Below, one piece after another: positions 21,754-33,829 of a stretch of DNA of 64,000 bases. A model generated the notes under the pieces. That model made no database searches. It had not been told where the DNA came from and worked only from the letters and a program-made list of their open reading frames with translations. Origin of the DNA: Acanthochlamys bracteata (Eukaryota; Streptophyta; Magnoliopsida; Pandanales; Velloziaceae); the NCBI GenBank assembly GCA_019914995.1, contig CM034128.1, positions 1,552,501 to 1,616,500 of the forward strand, read 5' to 3'. The position numbers and the translations under genes were made by a program. Each line of letters starts with the position of its first letter. Within the stretch, counting starts at the first letter, position 1.

Positions 21754-23377
21754 CTACATCGAGCTACCTTTGTGCTGGAGCCGTCTCACCAGTTTCTCCA
21801 ATGCCTCCTTCATCCAAGGATGCTGACACTCTTGTCTCACTTCTGCTACAGATACCTGATCAGAGGTAGAAAAGAAATTTCTATCAACACAATCGACATA
21901 TTCAGTAGAATGACAAAAGGGTCTAGAAAGCAAAACTTAGCTACTTACCCATTTCCGTCCCCTGACTTCCATCTCAGGCCAATGAATAAGTTCATCAGTA
22001 ACGTTCAAAGGGAACATGATTCCTTCATGTAACGCATCATGTGATCTGCTCTTATACGTCCATCTTCCAAGTCTACGCTGAAAATGATTCATAACTTACT
22101 GTTAGAACAGTTGAAGAGCAAAGAAAATTTCCGAGTGAAGAGGTGCATACTGACTTCGATTTGACCCTGAACACCTGCTTCTTCTAATGCCTCTCTAGAA
22201 GCTGCTTGCTTCATGGTCTCATCTTTTTCCCAACCTCCCTGATACGTTCACAAAACATTTTGGTCCATTATGCATTGGAAATTTTCATAAAGCTATAGCA
22301 ATGATCTTCATTTAGAGGGGGTAACAACTAGCAGGGAGATAATTTCACTTCAAACTTTACAAGTAGTTGCATAGGGGAATCTTTTGAACATGCGAACAAG
22401 TTTGATTACAGTGAAAAGGTAACTGCGTAGGTTAATGGAATACCTTTGGAAACATGATTCCATTTCCTTTGGAAGAGCTTATGACAAGAACCTTCAATGC
22501 TTCATCAATCGCATCACTTTGCGTCTTCTCGGTATTGAATTTATACGGAATACATCTGGTTTACGGAAAAACAAAACAGATTAAATGGGTCAAAATTGTA
22601 TTAAACGCAATAGAGAATTCTACTGATCGTTATAGGATCCAGGGACTCTTCTTCGTAGAACGAAAGAAATGGATAGCGGAGAAAAGATAACGAAGCCAAA
22701 CAACATAAGAAAGGTTATTTTAAACATCTGTAAAAAACAATTAAATTTTGTGGAGAATGCCAAAAGCAACGAACCGAATTGATTTAAAATAAAAGTGGAA
22801 AGGAATTGACAAAATCAACCGGACAATAATATAATTAATGTGAAGAAAACAAAATCAAAATGAAATCATCAAGCGTAAAATCACCTGTCAACAAAATGCA
22901 CAAAAAAGAAATATTGAGAAAACGTTTTAGTTTTTAAATTGACAAAAAATTGAACCATCTCAGAGTTACATTGCCATAAAGATCAAGCAAATAGGAAACA
23001 AAGAAGAAAATTTCAGCAATGACAAGAACTAATCCGAACTGCTCCATCAAATCCTTTTAATTTTTTTCAGGAAATAAACTTGCTTTTTCTGTTTCTGCTG
23101 AGAAATCTGCCAAAAGACATACTATCCTACGATTCAATCACCACATGATCAAACAAGCACAAACCAAAACTAAAATTTTAACAATATCAAGGAAAACACA
23201 ACTCCTTTCATCAAATTCCTCCAAAATTTTCAGTTAAAAAGAAAGGAAGAACCAAACTTCTAACGAGTGGTATTATTGGAAAAAGTAAATTAAATAAAAG
23301 TACCCGACAACAAGTCTACCGCCGTTGCTTGTATACCGCTGCAGTTGTCTTCCCTGCCGAGACACCAACGAAACCAT
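21754..23377 (-). CDS. Nudix hydrolase (NUDT17/18/21-like)
   Basis: Five exons on the minus strand: 23304-23377, 22444-22555, 22155-22238, 21949-22077, 21754-21855, giving 166 residues. The Nudix box is complete at residues 63-85: G-x5-E-x7-REALEEAGV, with the metal-binding Glu residues intact. The start MVSLVSRQGRQLQRY and the MFPKGGWE and EGIMFPLNV segments match the small plant NUDT4/17/18/21 group, whose members hydrolyse nucleoside-diphosphate-linked substrates; the substrate here cannot be read from sequence. One donor (end of exon 3) is GTCAGT rather than GTAAGT but still GT. No plastid or mitochondrial transit peptide is evident. The gene is convergent with the zinc-finger gene. Confidence 0.93.
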
Positions 23378-24244
23378 TGTCTTCTTTCTTCAATTAAAAT
23401 TTCTTCCCGAAATACCACTGACCGGTGGGAAAAGAGAAGAAACAAACAAACCAAAAAATAAAACCGAGAAAGAACACACTTTAGGCGGGCAGGGAAGTTG
23501 AAGCCGTTTTTTGAGAGAACGTGGAAGAAGACATGCCCTATTTATAGAAAGCAAAACAAAACTATCAGGGGGTATAATAGGAACATAAAAATTTCATTTA
23601 AACAGAAAGTTTATCTACATGAAGAACAAGTTTGACGACTATTAGATGATTATAGTAATCATAAAAGAACCCATTACTGGCTTCTTTTCTTTGTTTCTCC
23701 AACAACTCTTGCTATATTTGGGAAGATAAGATTCATATTTTTTGGATAAATTTTGTCGCAACATATACAACGCGTTTAAATGTATATTAATGAGAAGTGC
23801 AAGACACAGTCCATGTAGGTACGTAGCTCGATTTTGTTGAGCGATTCAATGTACATAAACAGTATTATGTTTTAAGGTGGCTTCCTTGCATCTCCATCCA
23901 TGCAGATAGCAGCAAACACTGACGCAGTTGTTATAAATAAAATTTTTGAAATAAGAAGAAGAAGAAGAAAAATTGAAAAGACACAGCAGAGGCACGTAAA
24001 AGTGTGCGACTGCATCTAGATTAGTAAGACATAATAATAGGTCAAGTCTCTTTTTTTTGAAATCAGCTTTACTGGGACGTTAGATTATTGTCATGCAAAC
24101 AAGTTTATCTTTTAAATAGGATGAGACTGTGACCGAGTCTTTTTTTTTTTTTTTTTTGGGTTCCAAAAGAACAAGCTGTGGACCGTAGTTACTAGTTAGA
24201 TCATGACCAGTTGTACGTCACTGGGCAGGCTTCTCTTTGAATTC

Positions 24245-24478
24245 CATTTGAGATTATTATGGAGAGATTTTGGAGATGATTTTAAAATAAAAAATTTTTT
24301 CATTGTTTTAAATAAATAAAATTTTTAATAAAAAATAATAAAAATATGTAATAAAAAAAATTTATTACGTAAATTTTTTTATACTTTCTAAATATTAAAA
24401 AATATATATACTAAAAATATAAAATAAAAATTAAAAAAATTATTTTTAAAATAAATAATGTCAAACGACTCCTTATAT
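24245..24478. mobile_element. AT-rich MITE-like element, GTTTGG-end family
   Basis: The left end (ggagattttggagatga) and the right end reverse-complemented (aaggagtcgtttgacatt) are loosely inverted. The interior (aaaaaatttattacgtaaa, tataaaataaaaatt) resembles those of 8379-8644 and 36536-36800. No target duplication could be fixed. Confidence 0.35.
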
Positions 24479-24906
24479 AATAGATTGAAGAATAATGATT
24501 CCATTAGTTTCTTCAGAAATTGATGCTTATATATGTGGAAGAAGAACCCATTTTTTGTTTTTTTGTTCTGCTGATATTGTGTGATGTTGGCAAATGTGCA
24601 GAAATTAGCATATCAATGTGAAAACTTTTTCTTTGAATTTTGAGAGAGATGAGACATTATGTCTCAATTATTTTTAAGTGAGTATGTAATCTTACTACAT
24701 TATTATAAAGTGGATATGATCAGAAGAGAAGTTCTTTTTGTTTTGTCAATTTTTTTTTTTGGCTTTTGTTCTTTCTTAGTTATTTATAACCATGAACAAC
24801 CAGAATACTAATTTTTTTACTTTTATGTTTGAATAATTTCTCGAATTGAACTTTCATTACTCGAAGTTAAAATTTTAATTTGAAAGAACAAGAAGTTTAG
24901 GGATTA

Positions 24907-25202
24907 AGGGCGTGTTTCAAACTCCCATAACTCTACTTTCTTTCGTCAAATTTTGAGTTCCGAACAGTTCATATATTTCAATTACACAAAGAATTCAGAA
25001 TTCTACTTTCACATATAGAATTCAAGTTCTAACTTTTTTATTTACACACTTTTTAATATAATTATATTTTTTAATTTTCAACACACTTTCAAAATCTATT
25101 GAAACATAAATACTGAACTTCACTTCCACTTTATTTTTTAAAAAATTTTATTTTTTATTTTTTATTTTTACGAAACTCAATTATCGGTATTTGAAACACG
25201 GC
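24907..25202. mobile_element. Harbinger-like MITE (296 bp)
   Basis: Left end GGCGTGTTTCAAACTCC and right end reverse-complemented GCCGTGTTTCAAATACC form a good terminal inverted repeat. TTA flanks at 24904-24906 and 25203-25205. The interior, read in the reverse direction, matches that of 13328-13618 (shared 'tgaaatatatgaactgttcg'-like stretch), so the two belong to one family. Confidence 0.7.
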
Positions 25203-25339
25203 TTAAATATAATTGAGAGAAGCATAAAAAAATTTATTTTTTTTGCTGCATCTTATTATATGTTGACGCGTCAGCGCTCCTACTTTTACTATGGTTAAAA
25301 GAGTTTACCACGGTAAGATTATGTGGTTAGAATTTATGA

Positions 25340-25377
25340 TGGGCCAAGGGTCCAATTCCAGCCAAATTTATAGCCCA
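25340..25377 (+). promoter_or_regulatory. Site II (TGGGCY) motifs upstream of PDCD2
   Basis: TGGGCC at 25340-25345 and its relative AGCCCA (TGGGCT on the other strand) at 25372-25377 lie 85-125 bases upstream of the PDCD2 ATG. Site II motifs bind TCP factors and are common in promoters of growth and ribosome-related plant genes. Function is inferred. Confidence 0.4.
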
Positions 25378-25463
25378 TTTATGAAGTCCACTCCAATTAA
25401 GATTCATTTTGCTCTGTTCTTGCTCTACTGCTGCCGCGCTGTTAAACCTCTCCAGATTCATCA

Positions 25464-28400
25464 ATGGAGGATTCATCAACGATCGAAAATTCTAACGATT
25501 ATCTCGAACCTTTGGATTCCATTGAAGAAGAAGAAGGGACAGACGATGGCGTCTATTTAGGTTTCGTCGACGACCCTGAACAACTGGACAACCTTCTCCG
25601 CCACTATTTCCCCAGCAAAGCCGGCGGCGTTCCGGTAATTATCTCAAATGTTTTTTGTCATTTTAATGTTTTTATGAGATTTCTGGGTAGGTAATTGTTT
25701 GTTGGATGGATTGGTTTGGTATGGTAGGCATGGATGGACCCGGAGAACTTGCCCAATGGAGATTCCAGGAATTGCGGGTTTTGCGGGAACCCACTTCAAT
25801 TCCTTCTCCAGGTAAAACGCGCGATCCGTTTGGTTTCCTTCCCATGGTAAACTACTATTGATAGCTTCGAGTTGTTTAGATTCAGTGTATTGAAATCAAA
25901 TTCAAAACTTTAGAAGGAAACATTACGTTGCTGTTGATTAGAGTTGTCTGGGTTTGCGCGGAACAAAATCATAACTTTCTAGAGGAACGATTTAAGTTGA
26001 TGATAACTGAAGTTGTTTAGGTTCTTTAATTTGAAACCAGAAGTTCAAAACTCTAACTTTCTACAAGGAGTTTGTGACTTTGATACTTGGAAATTATTTA
26101 GGTTTATATCCTGAAATCAAAATGGACAAGGAATTAGTGACTTGTTGACTGTTGAACTTGTTTAGGTTTATGCGCCTATATCAGAAAAGGATTCGACTTT
26201 CCACCGGACGCTGTTCGTGTTCATGTGTCCCTCGATGTCATGCCTTATACGTGACCAACATGAACAGTCAAAACCTGGAGAACAGAGGAAGACCAGAAGG
26301 TGTGCAATTCTAGTTAGATATTATCATTCCCTTGGGATAGAGAATGAACTTGTGGTTTTGGTGATTTTGATTGTCCTATTTGTTTGGTGAAGTGTGAAGG
26401 TTTTCAGGTGCCAACTGCCTCTAAGCAATGCTTTCTACTCTAGCAAGGCACATGAGAAGCCTTTGACAAGTGGAGGTAGTGTGTTATTAGTATTATTGTT
26501 TTTTGTTATGTTTGAAGAAGTCATGATTAATCTTTTGAACATGCTTTAATTCCCCTGAAAGTTCAAGCTACCTGTTTTCTTGGTTTAAGTACTAGTTCAC
26601 TCGTCTTTCGGATGATAAAAGGTTTGGTGTATTCGGACTCAATGGATATCAGATTTAGTATCTCTTGGGCTAAGAACTTTTGCACTTCCTCTCATGAAAG
26701 AAAAGTTGTGCCAAACTAGTGAATACGAGGACATTCCATGTTTTTGTTGTTGCAAGTATAGCAATTCTCGAAAAGCTTGAAGTTGTTTCTTGTGTTTCTT
26801 TTGGCATCCAACTGCAAGTCTGAGATAGGAAAACTCATAGTTTGGCGTTTTGTAATATATTAGGAAGTAATCTTGTTGGCATGCATGTTAGTCCTGGTAC
26901 CTCTTGTTCCTTTAATCATATAGTGTTATTTAACATTGTTGATTGAGGATGGGAATGACAGAAACAACAGTACATAGACATCTTGGATCAATTCACTATA
27001 TAGGACTTCAAACTTAAGATTTGAATGACCCACATGGGCTCTGTTTTGACTTGGGTACTAGTAATTTTAAGTTGTATTGGCCATCACTTTCCTCAACAAA
27101 ATGGTCGACATTGTTGTTTCTCAGTGAAGTTTTACAGAGTCACTAGATTTCAAGTGAATTTATCAGTCGTTGCAGTCAATGGGATTATTTTCTTCCTATT
27201 TGTTCTGTGAACTCTGTCATTTTATGAAGGCCTAACACATACTGAGCCTTTCTTCAACCAGTTAAATATTGCAATATCCATGCCTATGTGTTTGATCTGA
27301 ATTTGCAACAGCTTTTCATGGCTGGCGATCTTGTTGAATTGTGTGGACTAGAAAATTTAAACCATTCTGTCTAAGAAACATTGTCAAAAGATATGCTCTT
27401 AATTATGTCGACACACCTGATACGGGTACTAGAATGGTCATTCTTTCAGCATTTGATATAAGACACAAGTCTGATGTTTGAACCTACAAAAGGGCTGATA
27501 TTTACATATACAAGATGGTTAATTATTCCCAATGGTTAGCGTGCACTCCTCTCAGCCCTGCCTGTGTGCTGAGAGTCAATTCCCTGTATAATGATTTTAT
27601 TTGTTATTGGATATACGAAATTTGTATTTTATTGACGCACTAGTAGCTGCAGAAATGCTATTAGACAATCATTCATCGAAATAACATTTCCCATATCTTG
27701 CTCGATTCTTGTTTCCTCAGTTCCACTTTGTTCCTGGTGTGGCACGTGGAAGGGAGACAAAGTTTGCAGTAGTTGCAAAGGAGCACGCTACTGTTCTCAA
27801 GAACACCAGGTAGGTTAGTGGTTAAATTTGTTTTTAAATGTTTGGGGTACTCTTACTAGCTTTACCCACTGTCCTTTCAGGGAATGCACTGGAGGTCAGG
27901 CCATAAGAATGCCTGCCATGAGATGGTTTCGTTACATACATCAAAACGTAAGGACATCTAGATTCACTTATTAATTTAATAGGAAGTTCATAGATTTCAA
28001 TGTCCTTGTCATCTTAATCGTTTTAGCTGCTTGCACTACTTTGTGGCACGAGTATGAGATTTTGCAAGAAGAGTACATGCCTGACACAGATAGCTCAGAA
28101 GATGTTAGTTCTGGGATGCCCCATTTCCCAAAAGATGAGAAGACGGATGAGACAGACCAGTTCTGGATGGACAAATTTGAGGTTATTTTTTATCTTGTTA
28201 CCTCTAGATTCTTTCAAGCTAAATTCTAATCTGTCTTTGCTGCTTGTAGGCTGGTATTGATAAGAAAACCTGGGCATCCTTTCAAGAGCGAATTTCCAAA
28301 GCTCCTCAACAGGTCCTAAGGTGAGAATTCTTTAGTTGTATATGTCAATTATGACCGATAGCTATCTTGTTATATTTCTTTAACTTCTCAAACTCTCCTT

Positions 28401-29512
28401 TCGTTGTCTTTCTTGTTTTCCTGTTAACATTCTATTGCATGCTTTATATGGAGTTTAGCCCATTCCTCTATACTTACAGTTACATGCACTCATAGTAGTG
28501 ATAGTTATCATGTCTGCAGTTAATTTGCTAGGAAAATAAGCTCTTCTCCTGCTTGTCTTATGCGTATCCACACATCTAAGTCAGGGCTAAACTAATTTCT
28601 TTAACTAACTAGAATTCTAGACTTGTTTGTTAATTTGACTTTATTTTGTAAATTTCCAAATTTTTACAACAGGTACTATAGGTATTCAAAAGGTACACCT
28701 ACACCGCTGTGGCCTCTATTAGATGGACGCCCTTCTAAAGCAGATATACCTAAATGCAAATACTGCCTCGGGTCTCTCTGTTTTGAATTTCAGGTCTGAG
28801 AAACCTTCTTTTATAGTTCCTGTTTTGTTCAAGGCATTTAATGTCTGCACTGCCTAGTGTATCAATTCTATGTTCCTTAGTAAGTCAAGCTGGTAGGTCT
28901 TTTCTTTTAGTTTAAGTGGGTGTTATAGTTCCTGTTTTGTTCAAGGTATTTTATGTCTGCATTGCCTAGTGTATCAATTCTATGTTCCTTAGTAAGTCGA
29001 GCTGGTAGATCTTTTCTTTTATTTATGTGGGTGCTCTACTGCTAGTAGATGAAAATTTGTGTAGAACTTCTGATAACAACTTATATTAAGATTATATATG
29101 CTTTTGAACGTAACTTTTGACATTTATTTTCCTTCAAATATATATTGACAATAGAATCTTCTTTAAGAACACTGTTACCACAGACACTGGGAACATAAGC
29201 TTCAGTCCTCATGTTTCTCTTTGCTCTTGCTCATTGGTGCCCTAGCTCTACGGGTCATTATCTGTTAAATTAGATCAGAATGTGACATTCTTCTTTATGG
29301 TCTTTATATCTGGAGTTGTTAATGAAGCAGCAATATTTGGCTTTCAGATAATGTCGCAGCTGCTTTATTTTTTTGGTGTGCAAAACCATCCAGATTCCCT
29401 AGATTGGGCAACTATTGTTGTTTACACATGTGACGCTTCATGCGAAGGGAGTCTGGCCTACAAAGAGGAGTTCGCTTGGGTTCAGCTCTTTCCCTTGGCT
29501 CATAATTCTTAA
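25464..29512 (+). CDS. PDCD2: Programmed cell death protein 2 homologue with MYND zinc finger
   Basis: Ten exons: 25464-25634, 25728-25811, 26166-26299, 26408-26475, 27721-27809, 27881-27947, 28027-28181, 28250-28320, 28673-28793, 29348-29512. All are in phase and give 374 residues. An acidic N-terminus leads into LGFVDDPEQLDN and CGFCGNPLQFLLQVYAP, typical of PDCD2. The MYND finger spans about residues 156-194 (CSWC, CSSC, YCSQEHQ, GHKNAC). The C-terminal PDCD2_C domain follows (QVLRYYRYSKG, PLWPLLDGRPS, CKYCLGSLCFEFQIMSQLL, CDASC). In animals and yeast PDCD2 escorts ribosomal protein uS5 into 40S assembly; a similar cytosolic/nuclear role is likely here. Intron 4 is 1.2 kb with no other gene; intron 9 contains a 112-bp tandem duplication. 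Confidence 0.95.
28812..29035. repeat. 112-bp tandem duplication in PDCD2 intron 9
   Basis: The block starting tatagttcctgttttgttc at 28812 is repeated from 28924 with about ten substitutions and a short indel. It lies wholly within intron 9. Confidence 0.85.
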
Positions 29513-30740
29513 TATCCCAGGTCAGAGTCTCTCTAGTTTATGTTATGAACTTGTTGTTCTTGTTGTGGCTGTTTCCGTTCCAGATTTCTGCAGCTCTCTA
29601 AGCCTGCTGCAGTCACGGAACGCCATGGTGAAGATACCAACTTCTATACATGTCTGTATGATTTATGATTACGAACCGTTAGCTTTCAAATAAAGCAAAT
29701 TAAGTTATAGGAGCAAATAACAACATAAATAAACATATCTTTTGGAGATTAGCTTGCATCATAAGCTTCAACACATCGACAGTTTTAGGAGCTGTTTGGC
29801 TTAGCGTTTTCTAAAAACAACTTTTTAATTTTTAATTATATATTTTTATAAGTATTTAAAAAATTTATTTAAATATTAGAAAATATTAAAAAAATTTAGA
29901 TAGTGATATTTTTTTAATATTTATTTTTATTATTTTTTTGAAATAAAAACATAAAACTTATTTTTAAAAATAATTAAATTATTTTCTATTTAAAAAAAAA
30001 ATTATCTTCAAAAATACTCTTAAAGTCTCCTTATGTTCCAGGGGACTCCAAAAATGATGTATGGATGTTTATTCTTTAATTTCCCTCCCACGATCTAGCA
30101 ATCCTATACAAAGGAAAGAATATACGTTAAGCATCAACGAATATCCTTCGCCACCAAATCAAAGACTCGTGAAAGGTTCATGGACAAGATATTTTCCTTT
30201 TCTATTTTCTTAGATATTTCTTCTATAAGACATATTTGTTCCATAATCTGGGTCGGTGGCTGGATCAAAATGCTATTAGAAGTTGGAAAAATGACAATAT
30301 TTTGTTTATATGCCAAAAATAAGAAAGTAACTAAAACCTGCAAGAAAAGAGAGAGAAAAGGGCAAGATTTTTCAAGAACTCAAAGATCATCGACTTTTGT
30401 TCTTCACTTTTCATTTACATATTTACAGAAGATGAACTACAACAGTCCATGGAATACTAAACTCTGAAGCAAAATTCTCACCAAAACCTAAACAGGTAAG
30501 AGAACAGAGAGAAGAGCGGAAAGAGGAGATAGAGCACATAACCAATCTATCCTAACATCTGCACTTCAATCCCTCTGTTCTAAGGCCATGCTTTGAGGTA
30601 GAGCGAAGAAAAGTTACGAACTTGATATGAGAAAACTGTATCCATTCTATAGCATAAATTATGGATATATTTCATTCAGGTCTCCACAACAATTCTCTGC
30701 TCTACGTGCATCCTGAGTATGGCCTCTCTTGATTAGTTTG
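29513..30740. other. Convergent spacer between PDCD2 and the small minus-strand gene
   Basis: The left part is the PDCD2 3' UTR. From about 29790 to 30028 there is an AT-rich MITE-like block with loosely inverted ends (ggagctgtttgg and, reverse-complemented, ggagactttaag). The right part should be the 3' UTR of the gene at 30741-30986. No coding exon is seen. Confidence 0.4.
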
Positions 30741-30986
30741 TTAGGAGTCTCCTACAGAGATAGCTCTGCCAAGAGGCGAGCGTGGCTGCTGCCGTGTCAG
30801 TTCTCTGTAAACCTGCTGCGTCGCTTTGACTCTGATCCTCGGCGTCAATGCATCGATGATCTTCCTCTCATCTTCTTCTTTCTTGAGTTTCTTCACTTGG
30901 CTATGAACTGGCAAATCATCTTCTGCTACTCCTGCTTCTGCTGCTTTCCTCTCTCTGCTTGCTGTTGCTTCTCCTCCTTCTACCAT
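30741..30986 (-). CDS. Small uncharacterised plant protein, 81 aa, ending SPLGRAISVGDS
   Basis: Single exon starting MVEGGEATASRERK. The body is charged and helix-prone (VHSQVKKLKKEEDERK), followed by ALTPRIRVKATQQVYREL and a basic RQQPRSPLGR tail ending ISVGDS. I do not recognise a named family, though the RSPLGR-xISVG tail feels like a recurrent plant motif. Support for a real gene: a GC- and codon-rich frame in an AT-rich setting, a TATATAAA box about 160 bases upstream, and a purine-rich leader with CAA repeats typical of plant 5' UTRs. There is no signal peptide or membrane segment, and a soluble cytosolic or nuclear peptide is likely. No function is proposed. Confidence 0.65.
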   Translation of the reverse strand: MVEGGEATASRERKAAEAGVAEDDLPVHSQVKKLKKEEDERKIIDALTPRIRVKATQQVYRELTRQQPRSPLGRAISVGDS

Positions 30987-31146
30987 CTCTCCTTTCTTCT
31001 TGAGAACCAAAAGTTAGTTGCCTGTTGTTGTTTTGTTGTTGATCTTCTTCTTTGTTATTCTCTGAAGCAAAGACAAGCTTTTCTGTAGTTGTTGTTGGTG
31101 TTCTAATTTCTTTTCTTTCTTCGTCTTCTTGTTGAACTTTGTGGTG

Positions 31147-31154
31147 TTTATATA
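31147..31154 (-). promoter_or_regulatory. TATA box of the small minus-strand gene
   Basis: Reads CTATATAAAC on the minus strand, about 160 bases upstream of the ATG at 30986. The intervening leader is rich in AAG and CAA repeats. Confidence 0.5.
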
Positions 31155-33829
31155 GAGATGGAATTAATAAATGAAACAGAGGAAGGGAGTAAATAAATAA
31201 AAGATGGGGTTGGATATTTATGTGGAATTTTAATTAGTTAGGTTAGGTTTGGTGGAACAAAATCATTTTAGTTTAATCTGTTCTTCTTTAGGAAAAAATA
31301 ATAATTAAAAAAAGAAAAGAAAATTCTTTGTTTTGTGTTTGATGGCATACTGATTGGTTTAGTCAGATTCATACGGCTGTGTTTGTTTGGACTGTTGATA
31401 AAAACTTCTAATTTTTTTCTAATTTTTTAAGAACTTGTAATAGTTGAACTTTATACTTAAATTATGTTTACTTTATTACTTCAATTAAACGTATAATGTT
31501 ACCTATATTAGTAGTCGTTCTTAGCCCGTCTTGATTATGTTGATTTCTATATTATGTTGTTAATCTAGTGATGTGTATAATATTACTGGTACTAATAAAC
31601 TAGATGGTTTTTGTTTTTGTAGACTTTGAATAAGAGAAATATATGTAACAAGAAATGTTCAAGTTGATAACTCAAAAGTTAGACAAATCGAAATTAGTAT
31701 TATTAGTCTAATTAGTTAAAAAATAATACTACAAACCTTTTGATTAAAAAATAATAAGCTTGGTAACATCCATATACTTTTTCTATTAGAAAATGTCAAC
31801 TTTAAACAAGGGGCGTCTCAAATTTAACATTCTTAGGCATACAAGTATTTTGAAGTATTTTATTAATTCATAATTATTTTTTAAGGTAGCAGTATACTAT
31901 TTTATATATGTATTTGGTTGTATGTTTGACTTTTTGTGCTTTCCGATATTCGTCAGTTAAAAATTTGATATTATAACTTGCTGGTTTAAAAAGAAGAACA
32001 TGTTTACGTCACCGTACGTAATTTTTTTTAGTATTCATTTTGCTAAAAATTTTTGAAAATTCACTTTCTAGCTGGTAACACACGCTTCAAAAATCTTAGG
32101 AATCCAAATAAGATGAGGATATTTTGAGTTTGCACTAATGGAATTTGTACATGTGTTCGTTTTTCTAGGTGTTAAGAAGGAGATATATCCACGTAGGTTG
32201 ACACCGATTCCTTGTCCTTATCAGAAGGTTTTAGGTTTGTATGATTGAAACATGGAACATGAAATTGCATGTGTTTCATGGGACACATTTGCAACTTGAA
32301 AGATCTTCTCTGATAGGGTTTCTTGATATTTGTCCCAACATTTGATAATTGTTTATGCTCAAAATATAATTGAACTTTTAAAAGAAATTTGTTTGAATCT
32401 GAGGTGTTTATGTATCTCATTGTAACTGAGCCTTCCGAACGAAAGTTAGAAATTTCTTCTCTCATGGGCGTTAATGGCAATAATTCAGACTCTTTCTTTT
32501 CTTATGAAAATTATGAATTTCAAGTCCTGACAAGAATGAATAAAGAAGACGAGGGCAAAAGTTCTTTCCAAATCCATGCTCATCTATTTTCTAGATACAC
32601 ATAACAAGTGGTGGTCATAGAACAGTCAACCATGTAGATGTTGATTTCTTTTTAAGTAGCTGTTAAATGTTTTCTAATTTTCCTGCCTGCTTCCTAGGTT
32701 TCAAGATGCTTTGAAGTTCTAGAATGGCTGGTTTTTGACAAGTCCTCACTGCAATGTCACTACCTACAGATTTCTAGAACTTGAAAATTTTATGAGACCT
32801 GTTTGATACTTTTCCATGGATGGTTCTTCTTTAGGACCATGTCTTGCTAAGAAAGATGAAGCGTAACGGAAGTGTGGGGGTGTTCTTATTACTTCTGAAT
32901 ATTTTTACGGGGGATAGGTCTGACACTCTTGACTACGCGGACGTTTCGTAGTTCTTACAAAAAATAACTTCTTAAAATATTTTTGAAAGTTAAAAAAAAT
33001 TTTATTTTGAAAAGATAATTTTAATAAATTTTTTAAATATACTTTAAATAAAATTTATAAATATTATAAAAGATTTATTAGATAAAGTAAAATGAAAAGT
33101 TCCATCGAAACGCTATTAAAACGCTGCCAAACGAGCTCTAGATAAGATTGAGCTATAAACGTGGATTAATAGTTTGATTGTGACACTTTCTTAGCTAACC
33201 ATCTCTTTCATATATAGGTGATTCATAACGAACATGCTCTAGAAATTGATCACACTTATTCAATTCAGATATTACTTTTTTTAATCATATTTTAAATATT
33301 CGTAATTAAATTTTATAAAAATAAAATTAAAAAATAAATTTTTTTAAAAATAAAATATAAATAAAAATTTGAATTTGTATTTCAATAATTTTAAAATATA
33401 TATAATTAAAAATATAATTATATTAAAAATTATGTAAATAAAAAATTAAAATTAAAATTTTACATAACATTTTTAATTTATTATATAATTAAAATATATA
33501 AATCTGACAAAAAAAAAATAAAATTACGAGTTTCTAAAATACGTTCTGAGTTTACGAACATGTCAAAAATCTCTTGAGCCATAAAACAGAAAGTTTCAGT
33601 TTGGGATTAGAGTCTGGAGATTTTTGGAAATGTTTAATATATGAAGTCTTTTTATAAAAAATTATGTTAAATTGTTTGTAGAAAATAAGTTTGTTTATTT
33701 ATTTTAAAAAATAATTTTTACGTATATTTTGTGGTATGTAATTCATCTTAAATTTCCAATTTGAAAATTTAAGATATTATAAAAATTATTAAATATTAAA
33801 AATTAAAATAAAATCCTGATAAGTAGTAG
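31155..33829. other. Gene-poor AT-rich spacer
   Basis: No credible exon is seen. Short open frames around 32172-32604 lack coding character on both strands. Two AT-rich blocks near 32937-33130 and 33283-33544 look like MITEs. The second shares its interior with the 13328 and 24907 elements. Confidence 0.45.
33283..33544. mobile_element. MITE related to the 13328 and 24907 elements
   Basis: The left end catattttaaatattcgtaa and the right end reverse-complemented acgtattttagaaactcgta are inverted. The interior shares 'tataattatattaaaaa' followed by 'atgtaaataaaaaattaaa' with the 13328 element. Target duplication is not clear. Confidence 0.5.

Larger units (their letters stand above)
23378..25463. 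other. Intergenic region between Nudix and PDCD2, MITE-rich
   Basis: No gene is seen. It contains the Nudix promoter and leader, GAA repeats at about 23954-23968, a poly-T tract at about 24140-24158, an AT-rich MITE-like block at 24245-24478, and a clear MITE at 24907-25202. Possible PDCD2 promoter motifs are listed separately. Confidence 0.5.

Noticed and set aside
32172..32604. Short frames on both strands in the gene-poor region
   Set aside because: Mutually overlapping, no promoter or splice signals, and no recognisable protein features.
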